From Acinetobacter baumannii (GTDB lineage Bacteria > Pseudomonadota > Gammaproteobacteria > Pseudomonadales > Moraxellaceae), in the NCBI RefSeq assembly GCF_009759685.1, contig NZ_CP046654.1, positions 1,798,001-1,862,000 of the forward strand: a DNA stretch of 64,000 nt, written 5' to 3'. The position numbers and the translations under genes are program-made. Position 1 is the stretch's first letter. Every line of letters starts with the position of its first letter. Under the pieces are notes generated by a model. That model was given only the letters and a program-made list of their open reading frames with translations. It did not search any database and was not told the origin of the DNA. This document shows positions 56,468 through 64,000 of the stretch, one piece after another.

Positions 56468-57583
56468 TCAGAGAGAAAAGGTTGAAGGTTTTTCTTGTGT
56501 CTGTTCACTCGTAGACACTCGTTCTGTTAATGCAGGTTGTGCAAGTTGTTCTTGATGAACACTAGCTACTGGCTCAGGAGTCTTAGACTGAGCGAAATAG
56601 TTAAACGGTCGATCATTCTGTTCTATTAGCTTTTTACAGTCAGATTGCGCCACATCGTGCAAAATAGTGCCTTGCTGTGTGTATGCAACATAACGACCAT
56701 TCTTTTTAATACAACCACTGAAAACAGGCTTAGAAGTGACCGTATACTCGATTTGGGATTGGTCAACGTCAAAGGGTTTATTCGGATTATATTTAATCGC
56801 AATTGTCTCCATCCGGACATCGTTTTTAGCTTGAAGCTCTGCATTTCTTTTATCTGGATTTTCAAGATCTTTGCGTTGATCTGGAGTTAATCCAGACCCA
56901 TCGATTTGCTTAGGTTTTTTATCATCTTTTGACTGTGTAAAAGCAGATGGGTTAATCATTTTCTGAGTGGAAGGCTTCAAGAATGCATTGATTCCATATC
57001 CCACCAAACAAGCAATACCCAATAGAACCCACCCAAGTTTTTTCGGTAGTTTCAGCTTAACGTGATGAGCAGTTGCAGACTTGTAGTAGCTGAACAGGTT
57101 TTTAGGGTATTTAAATAAAAATTCGTTCTCTGCTAGCTCTCGAGACGATAAAGATTGGGGCTGTTTACGCACAGATCTCCAGTAGTAAACACTTGCCAAT
57201 TTTGCCCCATATGGACGGTGTAAATGATAGTGTTCACCGACCAGATCTAAAACAAATGCATTTAGGAATCGTGGGCTTTGTGTGATGAACCAAATATCAT
57301 GACCAGTATGACGATGTACTTGTAATTTCTGTACTACTTCGTCTTTGTTTGCTGATGTTCCAGATCTAAAGCGCTCATGTTGTTGGGCTTCGTCATAGAT
57401 AACAATTGAGTTGTCTGGAGTAGTTCTCCAATCTTCTGGTGACTTCTCAACGCCATCGATCTGTAAGCCTTCAATATCGGCAAAGATTTGACGTTCAGGG
57501 AATTGTTTTTGTAGTTCTAATATCTTTGAAACAACAAATAGGCTTTTCCCCGAGCCTGGAGTACCTGTGACTAGAATTATCAT
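56468..57583 (-). CDS. zot: Zot-family (pI-like) phage assembly ATPase
   Basis: This 371-residue protein has the Walker A motif GTPGSGKS (residues 7-14) and Walker B SIVIYDEAQ (59-67), followed by a membrane helix (about 184-201) and a periplasmic tail. This is the layout of the zonula occludens toxin/gene I family, which drives export of the filament through the envelope. The C-terminal region is Pro/Glu-rich and Cys-containing. The toxin name refers to the Vibrio homologue; a toxin role here is not implied. Confidence 0.9.
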   Translation of the reverse strand: MIILVTGTPGSGKSLFVVSKILELQKQFPERQIFADIEGLQIDGVEKSPEDWRTTPDNSIVIYDEAQQHERFRSGTSANKDEVVQKLQVHRHTGHDIWFITQSPRFLNAFVLDLVGEHYHLHRPYGAKLASVYYWRSVRKQPQSLSSRELAENEFLFKYPKNLFSYYKSATAHHVKLKLPKKLGWVLLGIACLVGYGINAFLKPSTQKMINPSAFTQSKDDKKPKQIDGSGLTPDQRKDLENPDKRNAELQAKNDVRMETIAIKYNPNKPFDVDQSQIEYTVTSKPVFSGCIKKNGRYVAYTQQGTILHDVAQSDCKKLIEQNDRPFNYFAQSKTPEPVASVHQEQLAQPALTERVSTSEQTQEKPSTFSL

Positions 57584-57598
57584 TTTATAAACTCCGCC

Positions 57599-57655
57599 AA
57601 GCTAATCTATTTCGTTATGTGCGTGCACGGCACGCCAAACGAAATAGATCAGCTT
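57599..57655. repeat. 57-nt near-perfect hairpin between pVI-like and zot genes
   Basis: Eighteen-bp arms (57599-57616 and 57638-57655, one mismatch) enclose a second small stem, GCGTGC/GCACGC. The structure fills almost the whole gap and overlaps the last codons of the upstream gene. It has no terminal T-run. It may be the phage packaging signal, an origin hairpin or a processing site. Confidence 0.7.
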
Positions 57656-57933
57656 GATAATTTCTGTATGCCTATTTGGGCAGATTTAATAATTGCATAA
57701 GTGCTTAAAGCGCCTATGAGAATGCCAATTGCTTTATCCCCACCACACATCCCCAAAAATGCAAGTGCAGTAGAAGGACCAAAGCTCATATTTGAAGTTG
57801 CACGGGCGATATACATGCTGATAAATCCCTGTACAACACTTGTTGTAAAGATGCCTATTCCTGCCCCTAAAAGGAGGCGCTTAATTGCAGATCCGAGCAG
57901 TAAAGTTAATGCTGTATAGATTATTTTTCCCAT
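57649..57933 (-). CDS. pVI-like minor coat/assembly protein (DUF2523)
   Basis: This 94-residue hydrophobic protein has two to three membrane helices, a glycine-rich pattern (LLLGAGIGIFTT) and a small size, as in the DUF2523 proteins next to Zot in many inoviruses. Its start overlaps the pIII-like stop by one base, indicating coupled translation. Confidence 0.8.
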   Translation of the reverse strand: MGKIIYTALTLLLGSAIKRLLLGAGIGIFTTSVVQGFISMYIARATSNMSFGPSTALAFLGMCGGDKAIGILIGALSTYAIIKSAQIGIQKLSS

Positions 57934-59282
57934 TACTCACTATTCCCCCTTGATAAACCCATAACGATATAAGCTCCGATTAAATAGGCAGATCCAATCA
58001 CAAAAGGTCTAATCATGATCATGAAATTACAAAGAGGTTCAAAAGAGAAATTCGTCTCAGATGAAACGCCCTTAATAGTGATTTCTATAGGTTCGGCTTG
58101 TGGGCAAGTCTGGTCGAAAGAGACACGATCACCATCGTCAAAATTTAGTTGTAGATCCTTAATTTCTGGTTTTGTATCAGTTGAATCTGTAGCTGACTCA
58201 TTCATCCATTTATTAAAAGTAGTCCAATAGCCCGCGACAGTAGTTGGGAAGTTAATGGCAACTTGTGCAGCCTGACAAACAACAGGTGCCCAATCACAGA
58301 AAACAGGAAAATTTAATTTAATATCATAAGGTGGAGTAGCTGCAGCAGGATCACCAGTTGTAGGCTCACCAGTTGTTGGAGCAGGTACAGCAGTACCAGT
58401 ACCCGTACCAGTAGTAGGAATTGCTTGTGATTGGGTTAATTGTTGGATCATATCGTTAGCAGGAACGATTTGTTTTTGTTCGTCTTCTTCTAGTGCAGTG
58501 TCAGCGACTGAAGAAACATAAGCTTTGCCTTCAGATTTATCTGCTGTGGCATCACTTACAATTTGAGTAGCTACAGCATCATAGGGTAAATATCTTTCCT
58601 CTCGATTAGGTTGTGCGTTTGGATTGTATGCAGGGTTATTGACACGAGCAACACCAGAATTACCATCGTAACTAGTTGTTGTACTAGATAAATAACAAAC
58701 AACTGATGTTGTTGAAGATGATGAAAGAGCAACTTTGTCATACTTCCAAGGAGTTTTACCAGACCACATAGTAAGGATTGATTGACAAATTGATGAAGGC
58801 ACACCCGGATAACGAAAATAAGTTGTACCAGTTACACTGCTTTCATACTTCCACATATAGAGATCAGTGGGTTGCGGTGTGTTACTAGTAGGCTCAACAT
58901 AATATTTAACGCGATTGTTTGCAGGATCCATTACGTAATCAACAGCACCAATCAAAGTTTTAATTGCCAAATCAACAGCAAGTACAGCGCCAGTTCTAAC
59001 AATCATTTTAGAAACTTGACTAGCCGCAGGTGTAATTTTAGCTGCTCCAGTAGCAGCGTAATTCTTGCCATTCAGAACAATATTTTTAGTGCCATCGTAG
59101 AATGTTGTAGCACCCTGAACTAAGCGTTTAGTAACAGACCAACCCTCACCCGCGACAGAGGTTGCATTGGCTGATTGATAGAAAATGAAGTTAGGCGCAA
59201 TGGCTATAATGAAGATCTGTAGCCATGTAATTAATTTAAAATTATCAAAAGACAAATTACGAAAACTATAACGATTAACCAT
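57933..59282 (-). CDS. pIII-like adsorption protein
   Basis: ATG 59282 gives 449 residues. The protein has an N-terminal signal sequence, a long Ser/Thr-rich middle with low-complexity PTTGEPTTGDPAAATPP, a Cys-containing domain, and a C-terminal membrane helix (FMIMIRPFVIGSAYLIGAYIVMG). This matches the attachment (virulence factor TspB-like) proteins of Neisseria-type filamentous phages, which bind the host pilus and TolA. GAGGGG precedes the start, and the extension to 59315 would lie in a terminator. Confidence 0.75.
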   Translation of the reverse strand: MVNRYSFRNLSFDNFKLITWLQIFIIAIAPNFIFYQSANATSVAGEGWSVTKRLVQGATTFYDGTKNIVLNGKNYAATGAAKITPAASQVSKMIVRTGAVLAVDLAIKTLIGAVDYVMDPANNRVKYYVEPTSNTPQPTDLYMWKYESSVTGTTYFRYPGVPSSICQSILTMWSGKTPWKYDKVALSSSSTTSVVCYLSSTTTSYDGNSGVARVNNPAYNPNAQPNREERYLPYDAVATQIVSDATADKSEGKAYVSSVADTALEEDEQKQIVPANDMIQQLTQSQAIPTTGTGTGTAVPAPTTGEPTTGDPAAATPPYDIKLNFPVFCDWAPVVCQAAQVAINFPTTVAGYWTTFNKWMNESATDSTDTKPEIKDLQLNFDDGDRVSFDQTCPQAEPIEITIKGVSSETNFSFEPLCNFMIMIRPFVIGSAYLIGAYIVMGLSRGNSE

Positions 59283-59298
59283 GACATACAAACCCCTC

Positions 59299-59325
59299 AA
59301 AGAAAGATGGGGCAACTAGTGCCCC
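59299..59325 (-). terminator. Terminator between major coat gene and pIII-like gene
   Basis: Stem GGGGCA/TGCCCC with a 5-nt loop, then a T-rich run on the minus strand. A terminator after the major coat gene is a classical feature of filamentous phages, where it sets high coat and low pIII expression. Confidence 0.65.
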
Positions 59326-59342
59326 GATTACATCTTGTTTTA

Positions 59343-59591
59343 TTACAAAGCTCGGCGGATAATTTTCCATCCTTTGATCGTTACTAGAACAACCAAGAAT
59401 GCAGCACCAACCAAGCCGATCGGAGTTGTTAAACCGCTTAATTCAGTTGTAACTGGTGTTACATCGATATCAGCGTGAGCAGCATTTGCCATAGCTAAAG
59501 CAGACAATACAAGTGAAGTAGCTAAAGCACGAGATGGAACGCCTTGGCGTTTAGTTTGTGGTTGAGTTTGAACAGTAGTAAGTTCGCCCAT
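59343..59591 (-). CDS. Major coat protein (pVIII-like)
   Basis: This 82-residue precursor has a signal sequence ending AHA (cleavage after about residue 40) and a mature part of about 42 residues: acidic start DIDVTPVTTELSG, one membrane helix (VGAAFLVVLVTIKG) and a basic end WKIIRRAL. This is exactly the inovirus major coat design. It is preceded by a GGGGAAAA site. Confidence 0.88.
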   Translation of the reverse strand: MGELTTVQTQPQTKRQGVPSRALATSLVLSALAMANAAHADIDVTPVTTELSGLTTPIGLVGAAFLVVLVTIKGWKIIRRAL

Positions 59592-59603
59592 GGTTTTTCC
59601 CCT

Positions 59604-59780
59604 TTATTTGAGCAGTTGACCAATTTTTTTAAAGCCCCAAGCTAAGCAAATACAAATGCCTATCTTGATGGCTATATCACCCGCTTGGCCGTTAGTGATT
59701 TCGGGTAATCCTAGAAAACCAACTTGTACCCATGTAAGGCACTGATTTGTGACTTCGTCTAGTTGGGCACATTGGTACAT
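59604..59780 (-). CDS. Small phage membrane protein (possible minor coat)
   Basis: A 58-residue frame begins at ATG 59780 after AAGGAT. It has three cysteines in MYQCAQLDEVTNQC and CICLAW, and a membrane helix near the C-terminus (IAIKIGICICLAWGFKK). It is in the position of the pVII/pIX-like or accessory coat genes, just upstream of the major coat gene. Confidence 0.7.
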   Translation of the reverse strand: MYQCAQLDEVTNQCLTWVQVGFLGLPEITNGQAGDIAIKIGICICLAWGFKKIGQLLK

Positions 59781-59860
59781 TTTTTAATCCTTTATTATTT
59801 ACTGATCTGCTTTTAAAGCCCCCAAAAATCAGTAATCTTTTAGTCGTTATACTAAATAGC

Positions 59861-60172
59861 CTAAGCTAACTTTGCAGAAGTGGATTGGGAAACTTTGCTT
59901 AGGTCTAAATCAACCAAAATCAGTACTGAAGATTTACCATTAGAAACTTGTTCCATTGTGGCAGTGCAGGTAAATGGAAATGGTAGATTTTTAATACGCT
60001 CAAAATTAAATGATGTACCCCATTTAATTGATTCACCAACCTGACCTACAAAGTTTTCGCCTGATTGCAAATCCGCTTGATAAAACACAGTAGTTGAATC
60101 ATATGGTTTACCGTTAAATTCACCTTTAGATGACTTTGCCCCCAAGATGATCATTTCAGTTTTAAATTGCAT
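59861..60172 (-). CDS. Phage single-stranded DNA-binding protein (pV-like)
   Basis: This 103-residue protein is predicted to be an OB-fold-type ssDNA binder (MQFKTEMIILGAKSSKGEFNGKPYDSTTVFYQ), in the place of gene V. It coats the phage single strand and switches replication to packaging. The start overlaps the Rep stop by 11 bp, which is typical of the operon. Confidence 0.75.
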   Translation of the reverse strand: MQFKTEMIILGAKSSKGEFNGKPYDSTTVFYQADLQSGENFVGQVGESIKWGTSFNFERIKNLPFPFTCTATMEQVSNGKSSVLILVDLDLSKVSQSTSAKLA

Positions 60173-61385
60173 GAATAAAATCCTTATATTGAGTTTGATT
60201 AACTAAAGGGACACCCACGAATAGCGAGTAGTCTTCATTTAGTGATTGAATAGGTTGATTGATACGTAACGACTGCATCACAGCAGCATGAGAAAACTTA
60301 AGGCGTTTTGGCACTTCATCTTTTGAAGATGAAAGCATTGCTACCAGTTCATCACTGGCAATAATTTTTGAGAATTGACGAATATATTTGCCGAACTGAT
60401 GTTTCATAATTTCGATTGATTTATCAAAATTAATCACGGATTGCTTTTTAACGATTTCAGGTTTTTCTGGTGAAATCATTTCTTGAGTAAGTTCTTTAGC
60501 AAGCCATTCAAAACATGGGTAAGCCCCAATGAAATATGAGCTTGGATTGAGTAAAACATCAAAAGGGATGAAGCGGTCAGAACCTTTAAATTCGACCTCT
60601 GCACGAGTCCAAAGGCTTAGTACATCACCTTCCTTTTTGCCACGTTCATAAATACGGCAGAATTTACCGCTATCACGGTTGCCAATATTGAGGGTTCTAC
60701 CTTTACCGTTTGGACGCTTCCAAGCACCTTTATGCTCTACATTAGGTTCACGACCACCACACCAGAAACCATCAATATTGTCCCATGAATCAGCTAAATC
60801 AACTGTTAAGTGATTGCCTTCGAAATCATCATGAGCAAGGTCAATTCTATTAAGCTTAGGACGTTTACATCCACGCATTAAGAATTTATAAAGTTGTGAT
60901 TCCCAACCTTTACGAGCTAAGGCACAACCAGTACCGTTGATTTGTACAGAAATCTTTTTGTTAGCATGACCATATAAGACCATGCCCAAATTATCTTGTA
61001 ATTCGTATGAGCAAGTATGGAAATGCATACCTTTGTCACGTTTAACGGCAAGTCCAAAGCCAAAGATTTCAAAAAGAATCTGATCCAGCCATGTTTCAAT
61101 CGCTTCAGTAAGCGATTCGTCAACTTCCTCTGGTTCAAGGAATGCATATTTTTCGCCAAAGGTTTCTTGACCAAAACTAAAAGTCACCCAATCAACAGCA
61201 GCTATGCCATGAATATCGCATGGAACTGAATGTAATACTGGCAATACGCCATCTTCAGTTTTAATTAATTTCTGATTATCGAGATTTCTAGGGAAAGTGA
61301 ACTCTTCAGATGCCATGCGAGAATTCGTTACCCCCATCTTATAAAAGGGGGTGATTTCTGCCGTATTTTTACGTGTATTGATCAT
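60162..61385 (-). CDS. Rolling-circle replication initiator (Rep_trans type)
   Basis: This 407-residue protein resembles the PF02486 family of inovirus and plasmid initiators: IHGIAAVDWVTFSFG, RPKLNRIDLAHDDFEG, GRTLNIGNRDSGKFCRIYERGKKEG and WTRAEVEFKG. It nicks the origin to start rolling-circle replication. GGGGAAG precedes the start, 3 bp from the upstream stop. Confidence 0.85.
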   Translation of the reverse strand: MINTRKNTAEITPFYKMGVTNSRMASEEFTFPRNLDNQKLIKTEDGVLPVLHSVPCDIHGIAAVDWVTFSFGQETFGEKYAFLEPEEVDESLTEAIETWLDQILFEIFGFGLAVKRDKGMHFHTCSYELQDNLGMVLYGHANKKISVQINGTGCALARKGWESQLYKFLMRGCKRPKLNRIDLAHDDFEGNHLTVDLADSWDNIDGFWCGGREPNVEHKGAWKRPNGKGRTLNIGNRDSGKFCRIYERGKKEGDVLSLWTRAEVEFKGSDRFIPFDVLLNPSSYFIGAYPCFEWLAKELTQEMISPEKPEIVKKQSVINFDKSIEIMKHQFGKYIRQFSKIIASDELVAMLSSSKDEVPKRLKFSHAAVMQSLRINQPIQSLNEDYSLFVGVPLVNQTQYKDFIHAI

Positions 61386-61388
61386 TTT

Positions 61389-61643
61389 TTATTCTTCCCC
61401 GTAAGCGTCTTGAAATTCGCTATTTGCTTTTTTATAAGTTTCTAAATGGGCATCAATAAATGAGTAGTCATAGCCATATTCAGATGCAACAAATGCCAGA
61501 TGTTCTAAACATTGCTGAGTATTTAAAGCTGGGACTAGACAATCCAGTACAGAAACGCCATGCTGAGAGATGATGCGAGTTACTTCATTGAAGGCAGCTT
61601 GCGTAAAACTGACTTGATCTTGAAAAATAATTTTTGAATTCAC
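61389..61643 (-). CDS. Small hypothetical phage protein
   Basis: This 84-residue protein is mostly helical, starts with GTG (61643), and has no recognised domain. It is the first gene of the minus-strand phage operon, so a role in regulating replication is possible. It is 12 bp from the divergent DUF2726 gene start. Confidence 0.55.
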   Translation of the reverse strand: MNSKIIFQDQVSFTQAAFNEVTRIISQHGVSVLDCLVPALNTQQCLEHLAFVASEYGYDYSFIDAHLETYKKANSEFQDAYGEE

Positions 61644-61655
61644 GGGGATACCTTC

Positions 61656-62210
61656 ATGTCTATGCTGATTGGCATTTTCTTATTGGTAATAATTGCTGTT
61701 GCTGTTATGAATGTTTTAAAGAAAGGGGAAACAAAAAGGGGAACGCGCAATCCGATCAAAGGAAAGCGGATTATTACAATGAATGAACAACCAACATTTT
61801 TAAAGTTAAGAGAAGCATTACCAGAACACATTATTTTGGCACAAGTTGCATTCAGTGCTTTTATGACAGCACAGGGATATACAACACGTAATTTATTTAA
61901 TCGTAAAGTAGCTGATTTTGTAGTGCTTGATAAATCTTTCAATATTATTGCAATTGTTGAATTAGATGATTCAAGCCATAAAGGAAAAGAGCATACTGAT
62001 GCTGAAAGAGACGCTTTAATCAATGAGGCAGGTTTTAAGGTAATTCGGTATAAACGAACTCCAGAAACTGAACAGGTACATTTAGATTTTGGCATTACTA
62101 ACATATCAACCACTCTACCCCCTATTCCAGAAACTAAAACGAAATTTGTATCGGATTCAATTATTGTTGAAAGGGATGATCTATCAGTTCAAACACCCGA
62201 ATTAAAGTAG
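61656..62210 (+). CDS. DUF2726-domain protein (nuclease-like)
   Basis: This 184-residue protein has an N-terminal membrane helix (residues 4-20) and a DUF2726 domain: FLKLREALPEHIILAQVAFSAF, NRKVADFVVLDKSFNIIAIVELDDSSH and AERDALINEAGFKVIRYK. The D-x(n)-E-L-D pattern looks like a restriction-endonuclease-type fold. It is the only gene on the plus strand of the prophage and is divergent from the operon. Nuclease activity is inference. Confidence 0.75.
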   Translation: MSMLIGIFLLVIIAVAVMNVLKKGETKRGTRNPIKGKRIITMNEQPTFLKLREALPEHIILAQVAFSAFMTAQGYTTRNLFNRKVADFVVLDKSFNIIAIVELDDSSHKGKEHTDAERDALINEAGFKVIRYKRTPETEQVHLDFGITNISTTLPPIPETKTKFVSDSIIVERDDLSVQTPELK

Positions 62211-62337
62211 AACATTTTTCTAAGTGTTGAAGATTCATGCCTCTATTCGACTGCACTAAACCATGGAGTCAAGATACAAGCGGAATGATGTGAAAAATGT
62301 TGTACATTCAATGTGTAAACATAGGGAACAAGAATCA
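62211..62337. other. Right junction of the prophage
   Basis: This is the 127-bp interval between the last phage gene and the NRDE gene. It must hold the right attachment junction and the NRDE promoter. I could not locate the boundary by a repeat of the left end. Confidence 0.45.
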
Positions 62338-63117
62338 ATGTGTATTGTGGCTTTAGCATGGCATGTTCTGGATGATATGCCCTTGTGTCTGATTTCAAAT
62401 CGTGATGAATTTTATCATCGACCAACCGCATTGTTGCATCAATGGGAACATACGCCAATCATTGCAGGGCAAGACTTACAGTCGGGTGGTACTTGGATGG
62501 GTGTTACGCCGCAGGGCCGATGGGCTGTGTTAACCAATTTCCGTGATGGACGTGATAAAAAACAATATGAGACCTCTCGTGGTCATTTGGTTCAGGCTTT
62601 TTTAGAGTCTGATTTGTTACCGATTCGCTTTGCTCAGCAATTAGAACAACAGCAACAGAACTTTGCTGGTTTTAACCTGTTTATGGGAACTGCTGATCAG
62701 GCGGTCTATATAAGTAACCGCGGTGAGGCTCCTCAAGTATTAGCCAACGGCGTATATGTGGTTTCGAATGGTTTAATGTCCGATCACTGGGAAAAAACCA
62801 GACATTTACGTACACGTTTTACGCAAGAGTTCCTGCCTATGCATCAGCACAAAACAGAAGAGTTAAGTTTGCAGCATGCAGCGTGGGATATTTTAGAAGA
62901 TGAGCGTAAGGTCACCACAGCATTGTTGCCAAACACGGGCATTCAGCCGGAAATGGAAGAATTATTGTCATCGACTTTTATTCAAAGCCCCGTATATGGA
63001 ACACGGTGTTCGAATTTTTTAAGAATGACCAATAATGAATGGATATGGTTGGAAAAGACCCAGCAAGGTGAACATAGTGGTCAAATTGTGCAGCAACAGG
63101 TGCTTTTAAACCGTTAG
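62338..63117 (+). CDS. NRDE/TANGO2-family protein
   Basis: This 259-residue protein starts at ATG 62338 (MCIVALAWHVLDDMPL) with GGGA upstream, and has the family signature SNRDEFYHRPT, GGTWMGVTPQGRWAVLTNFRD. The N-terminal Met-Cys suggests an Ntn-hydrolase-like maturation with Cys2 exposed. The human homologue TANGO2 is linked to haem or lipid metabolism. The activity here is unknown. It is a host gene flanking the prophage. Confidence 0.88.
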   Translation: MCIVALAWHVLDDMPLCLISNRDEFYHRPTALLHQWEHTPIIAGQDLQSGGTWMGVTPQGRWAVLTNFRDGRDKKQYETSRGHLVQAFLESDLLPIRFAQQLEQQQQNFAGFNLFMGTADQAVYISNRGEAPQVLANGVYVVSNGLMSDHWEKTRHLRTRFTQEFLPMHQHKTEELSLQHAAWDILEDERKVTTALLPNTGIQPEMEELLSSTFIQSPVYGTRCSNFLRMTNNEWIWLEKTQQGEHSGQIVQQQVLLNR

Positions 63118-63149
63118 AAAAATGCCGATCAAGTGATCGGCATTTTTTT
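63118..63149. terminator. Bidirectional terminator, NRDE gene / phoX
   Basis: Ten-bp arms ATGCCGATCA/TGATCGGCAT with A- and T-runs lie between convergent genes. Confidence 0.92.
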
Positions 63150-63160
63150 GGGTAAATCAA

Positions 63161-64000
63161 TTAACCGACAATAACGCCACCATCTTTACGGGTAATCACA
63201 ACAGTTGCTGAGCGTGGGCGCGCAGTTTTATTGCTTGGGTCTTTTTGTGTGGCAGGCCAGTTACTTTCTGGTTTCGCGTAACTTGGTGAATCTTCACCAG
63301 GGTGCTGAACATTAATGAAAATTGCTTTGTAGTCAGGAGTCATGGCAATACCAGTAATTTCACATTGCTTTGGTCCGACTAAGAAACGACGTAATGTTGC
63401 GTCTGTAACTTTGGCACCTGTTATGGTCTGCTGACCATTTGAAGTTGTTGCTGTACTACCATCACCGATTTGACCCGGCAGAGCTGCAAGCATCATACAG
63501 TTAGTAACATCAGTGTAAGCGCCGTCATCGGTTTCAATCCAGAGAACACCGCGTGGGTCAAACCACATACCATCCGGAGATGAAAAATCATTGTTATCTG
63601 TTAAGCCGGATAAGTTGATGTTTGAAGCCATTGCTGCTTCTGCGCCAAATAAATAGATATCCCATTTGAAGGTTTCAGCAGTCGTTTTATCATCAGTTTC
63701 TTTAAAACGGATAATATGACCGTTTACGTTTCCTTTTTGTTCTTTTGTGCCTGCATATAGGTCTGTGTAGTTACGTGGGTTAGCTGCATCAGTTGCATAG
63801 TCTTTACCACGATTTGAGTTATTGGTGAGTGTGACATAAATTTCACCATTTAATGGATTGACCGTACACCATTCTGGGCGGTCCATTTTTGTAGCGCCTA
63901 CAGAATCTGCTGCTAAGCGTGCAAATGTAACAACGTCTGCCTGTGACTTAAACGGGTAGGTGGTGTTGCTTTCATTTAAGCCATTTTTGCCATAAGCAAG
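63161..64000 (-). CDS. PhoX-family alkaline phosphatase, C-terminal part (cut by window edge)
   Basis: The frame is open to base 64000, so 279 C-terminal residues are visible; the ATG at 63886 is internal. Diagnostic segments are MDRPEWCTVNPLNGEIYVTLTNN, FSSPDGMWFDPRGVLWIETDDG, GPKQCEITGIAMTPD and NVQHPGEDSP. PhoX enzymes (DUF839) are calcium- and iron-dependent phosphatases exported by the Tat route. The N-terminus with the signal peptide is outside the window. Confidence 0.9.
   Translation of the reverse strand, partial: LAYGKNGLNESNTTYPFKSQADVVTFARLAADSVGATKMDRPEWCTVNPLNGEIYVTLTNNSNRGKDYATDAANPRNYTDLYAGTKEQKGNVNGHIIRFKETDDKTTAETFKWDIYLFGAEAAMASNINLSGLTDNNDFSSPDGMWFDPRGVLWIETDDGAYTDVTNCMMLAALPGQIGDGSTATTSNGQQTITGAKVTDATLRRFLVGPKQCEITGIAMTPDYKAIFINVQHPGEDSPSYAKPESNWPATQKDPSNKTARPRSATVVITRKDGGVIVG

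Larger units (their letters stand above)
54998..62215 (-). mobile_element. Filamentous (inovirus) prophage with IS110-family recombinase; ends approximate
   Basis: A compact block of phage genes, mostly on the minus strand, encodes Rep, ssDNA-binding protein, coat proteins, a pIII-like adsorption protein and a Zot/pI ATPase in inovirus order. It sits between lgt and an NRDE-family gene. Both ends are estimated from the outermost phage genes (55006 and 62210). No long flanking direct repeat was found, which fits IS110-type integration. Confidence 0.85.

Noticed and set aside
54998..62215. XerCD/dif-type integration of the prophage
   Set aside because: I looked for the 28-bp dif pattern at both ends and in the hairpin at 57599 (ATTTCGTT is only a partial match) and found no full site.
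1..64000. tRNA, rRNA or CRISPR features
   Set aside because: Scanning by eye found no tRNA cloverleaf, rRNA segment or regularly spaced direct repeats.

Overview
The window is chromosomal DNA from an Acinetobacter, most likely A. baumannii or a close relative. This is inferred from the AT-rich gamma-proteobacterial gene content and the gene orders: LysR-leuC-leuD-X-leuB, asd-fimV-asparaginase-truA, rppH-ptsP, lpxL-lpsB, tonB-exbB-exbD and lgt-thyA-folA. No plasmid, rRNA, tRNA or CRISPR signals were seen. Almost all of the window is ordinary core genome. The exception is one integrated filamentous (inovirus) prophage near the right end.

Layout. 1-9.6 kb: a partial LysR regulator, an NAPE-PLD-like metallo-beta-lactamase-fold hydrolase, katG, the nitrogen PTS gene ptsP with rppH, a HAD phosphatase and small membrane or metalloprotease-like proteins. 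9.6-15 kb: the leucine cluster (LysR, leuC, leuD, a lipoprotein, leuB), with a strong Fur-box match upstream of a DUF2061 gene beside leuC. 15-24.7 kb: infA, an AraC regulator, truA, asparaginase, a FimV-like function carried on two separate genes, asd and a YafD-like hydrolase. 24.66-24.91 kb: a non-coding gene with a GacA-type upstream box, a -10 element, seven GGA motifs (several in hairpin loops) and a terminator, which is the hallmark of a CsrA/RsmA-sequestering sRNA. 25-33 kb: a GltP-type symporter behind a structured leader, lipid A and LPS core genes (lpxL, lpsB), a LysE exporter, uup, slyX and an oxidoreductase with a divergent HxlR regulator. 33.7-44.5 kb: topA, a metzincin-like membrane-anchored protein, an HdeD-like protein, a UvrD-like helicase, an RRM protein beside an ASCH protein, a YbaL-type antiporter and rpmB-rpmG. 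44.6-55 kb: an aldehyde dehydrogenase with a divergent TetR regulator and a likely operator, purU, tonB-exbB-exbD, msrA, a DUF4105 protein, folA, thyA, two small membrane proteins and lgt.

55-62.2 kb: an inovirus prophage inserted between lgt and an NRDE-family gene. It carries (right to left, minus strand) a hypothetical gene, Rep, a ssDNA-binding protein, a small membrane protein, the major coat, a pIII-like adsorption protein, a pVI-like protein, a Zot/pI assembly ATPase, a very small membrane peptide and an IS110-family (DEDD) recombinase. A DUF2726 gene lies on the opposite strand. No tyrosine integrase and no recognisable dif site was seen, so the IS110 protein is the likely integration enzyme. 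The non-coding stretch in front of it is where a bridge RNA would be expected. 62.3-64 kb: the NRDE protein and the C-terminal part of a PhoX-type phosphatase.

The two most interesting observations are the Csr/Rsm-type sRNA at about 24.74-24.91 kb and the IS110-linked filamentous prophage with its potential guide RNA and hairpins.
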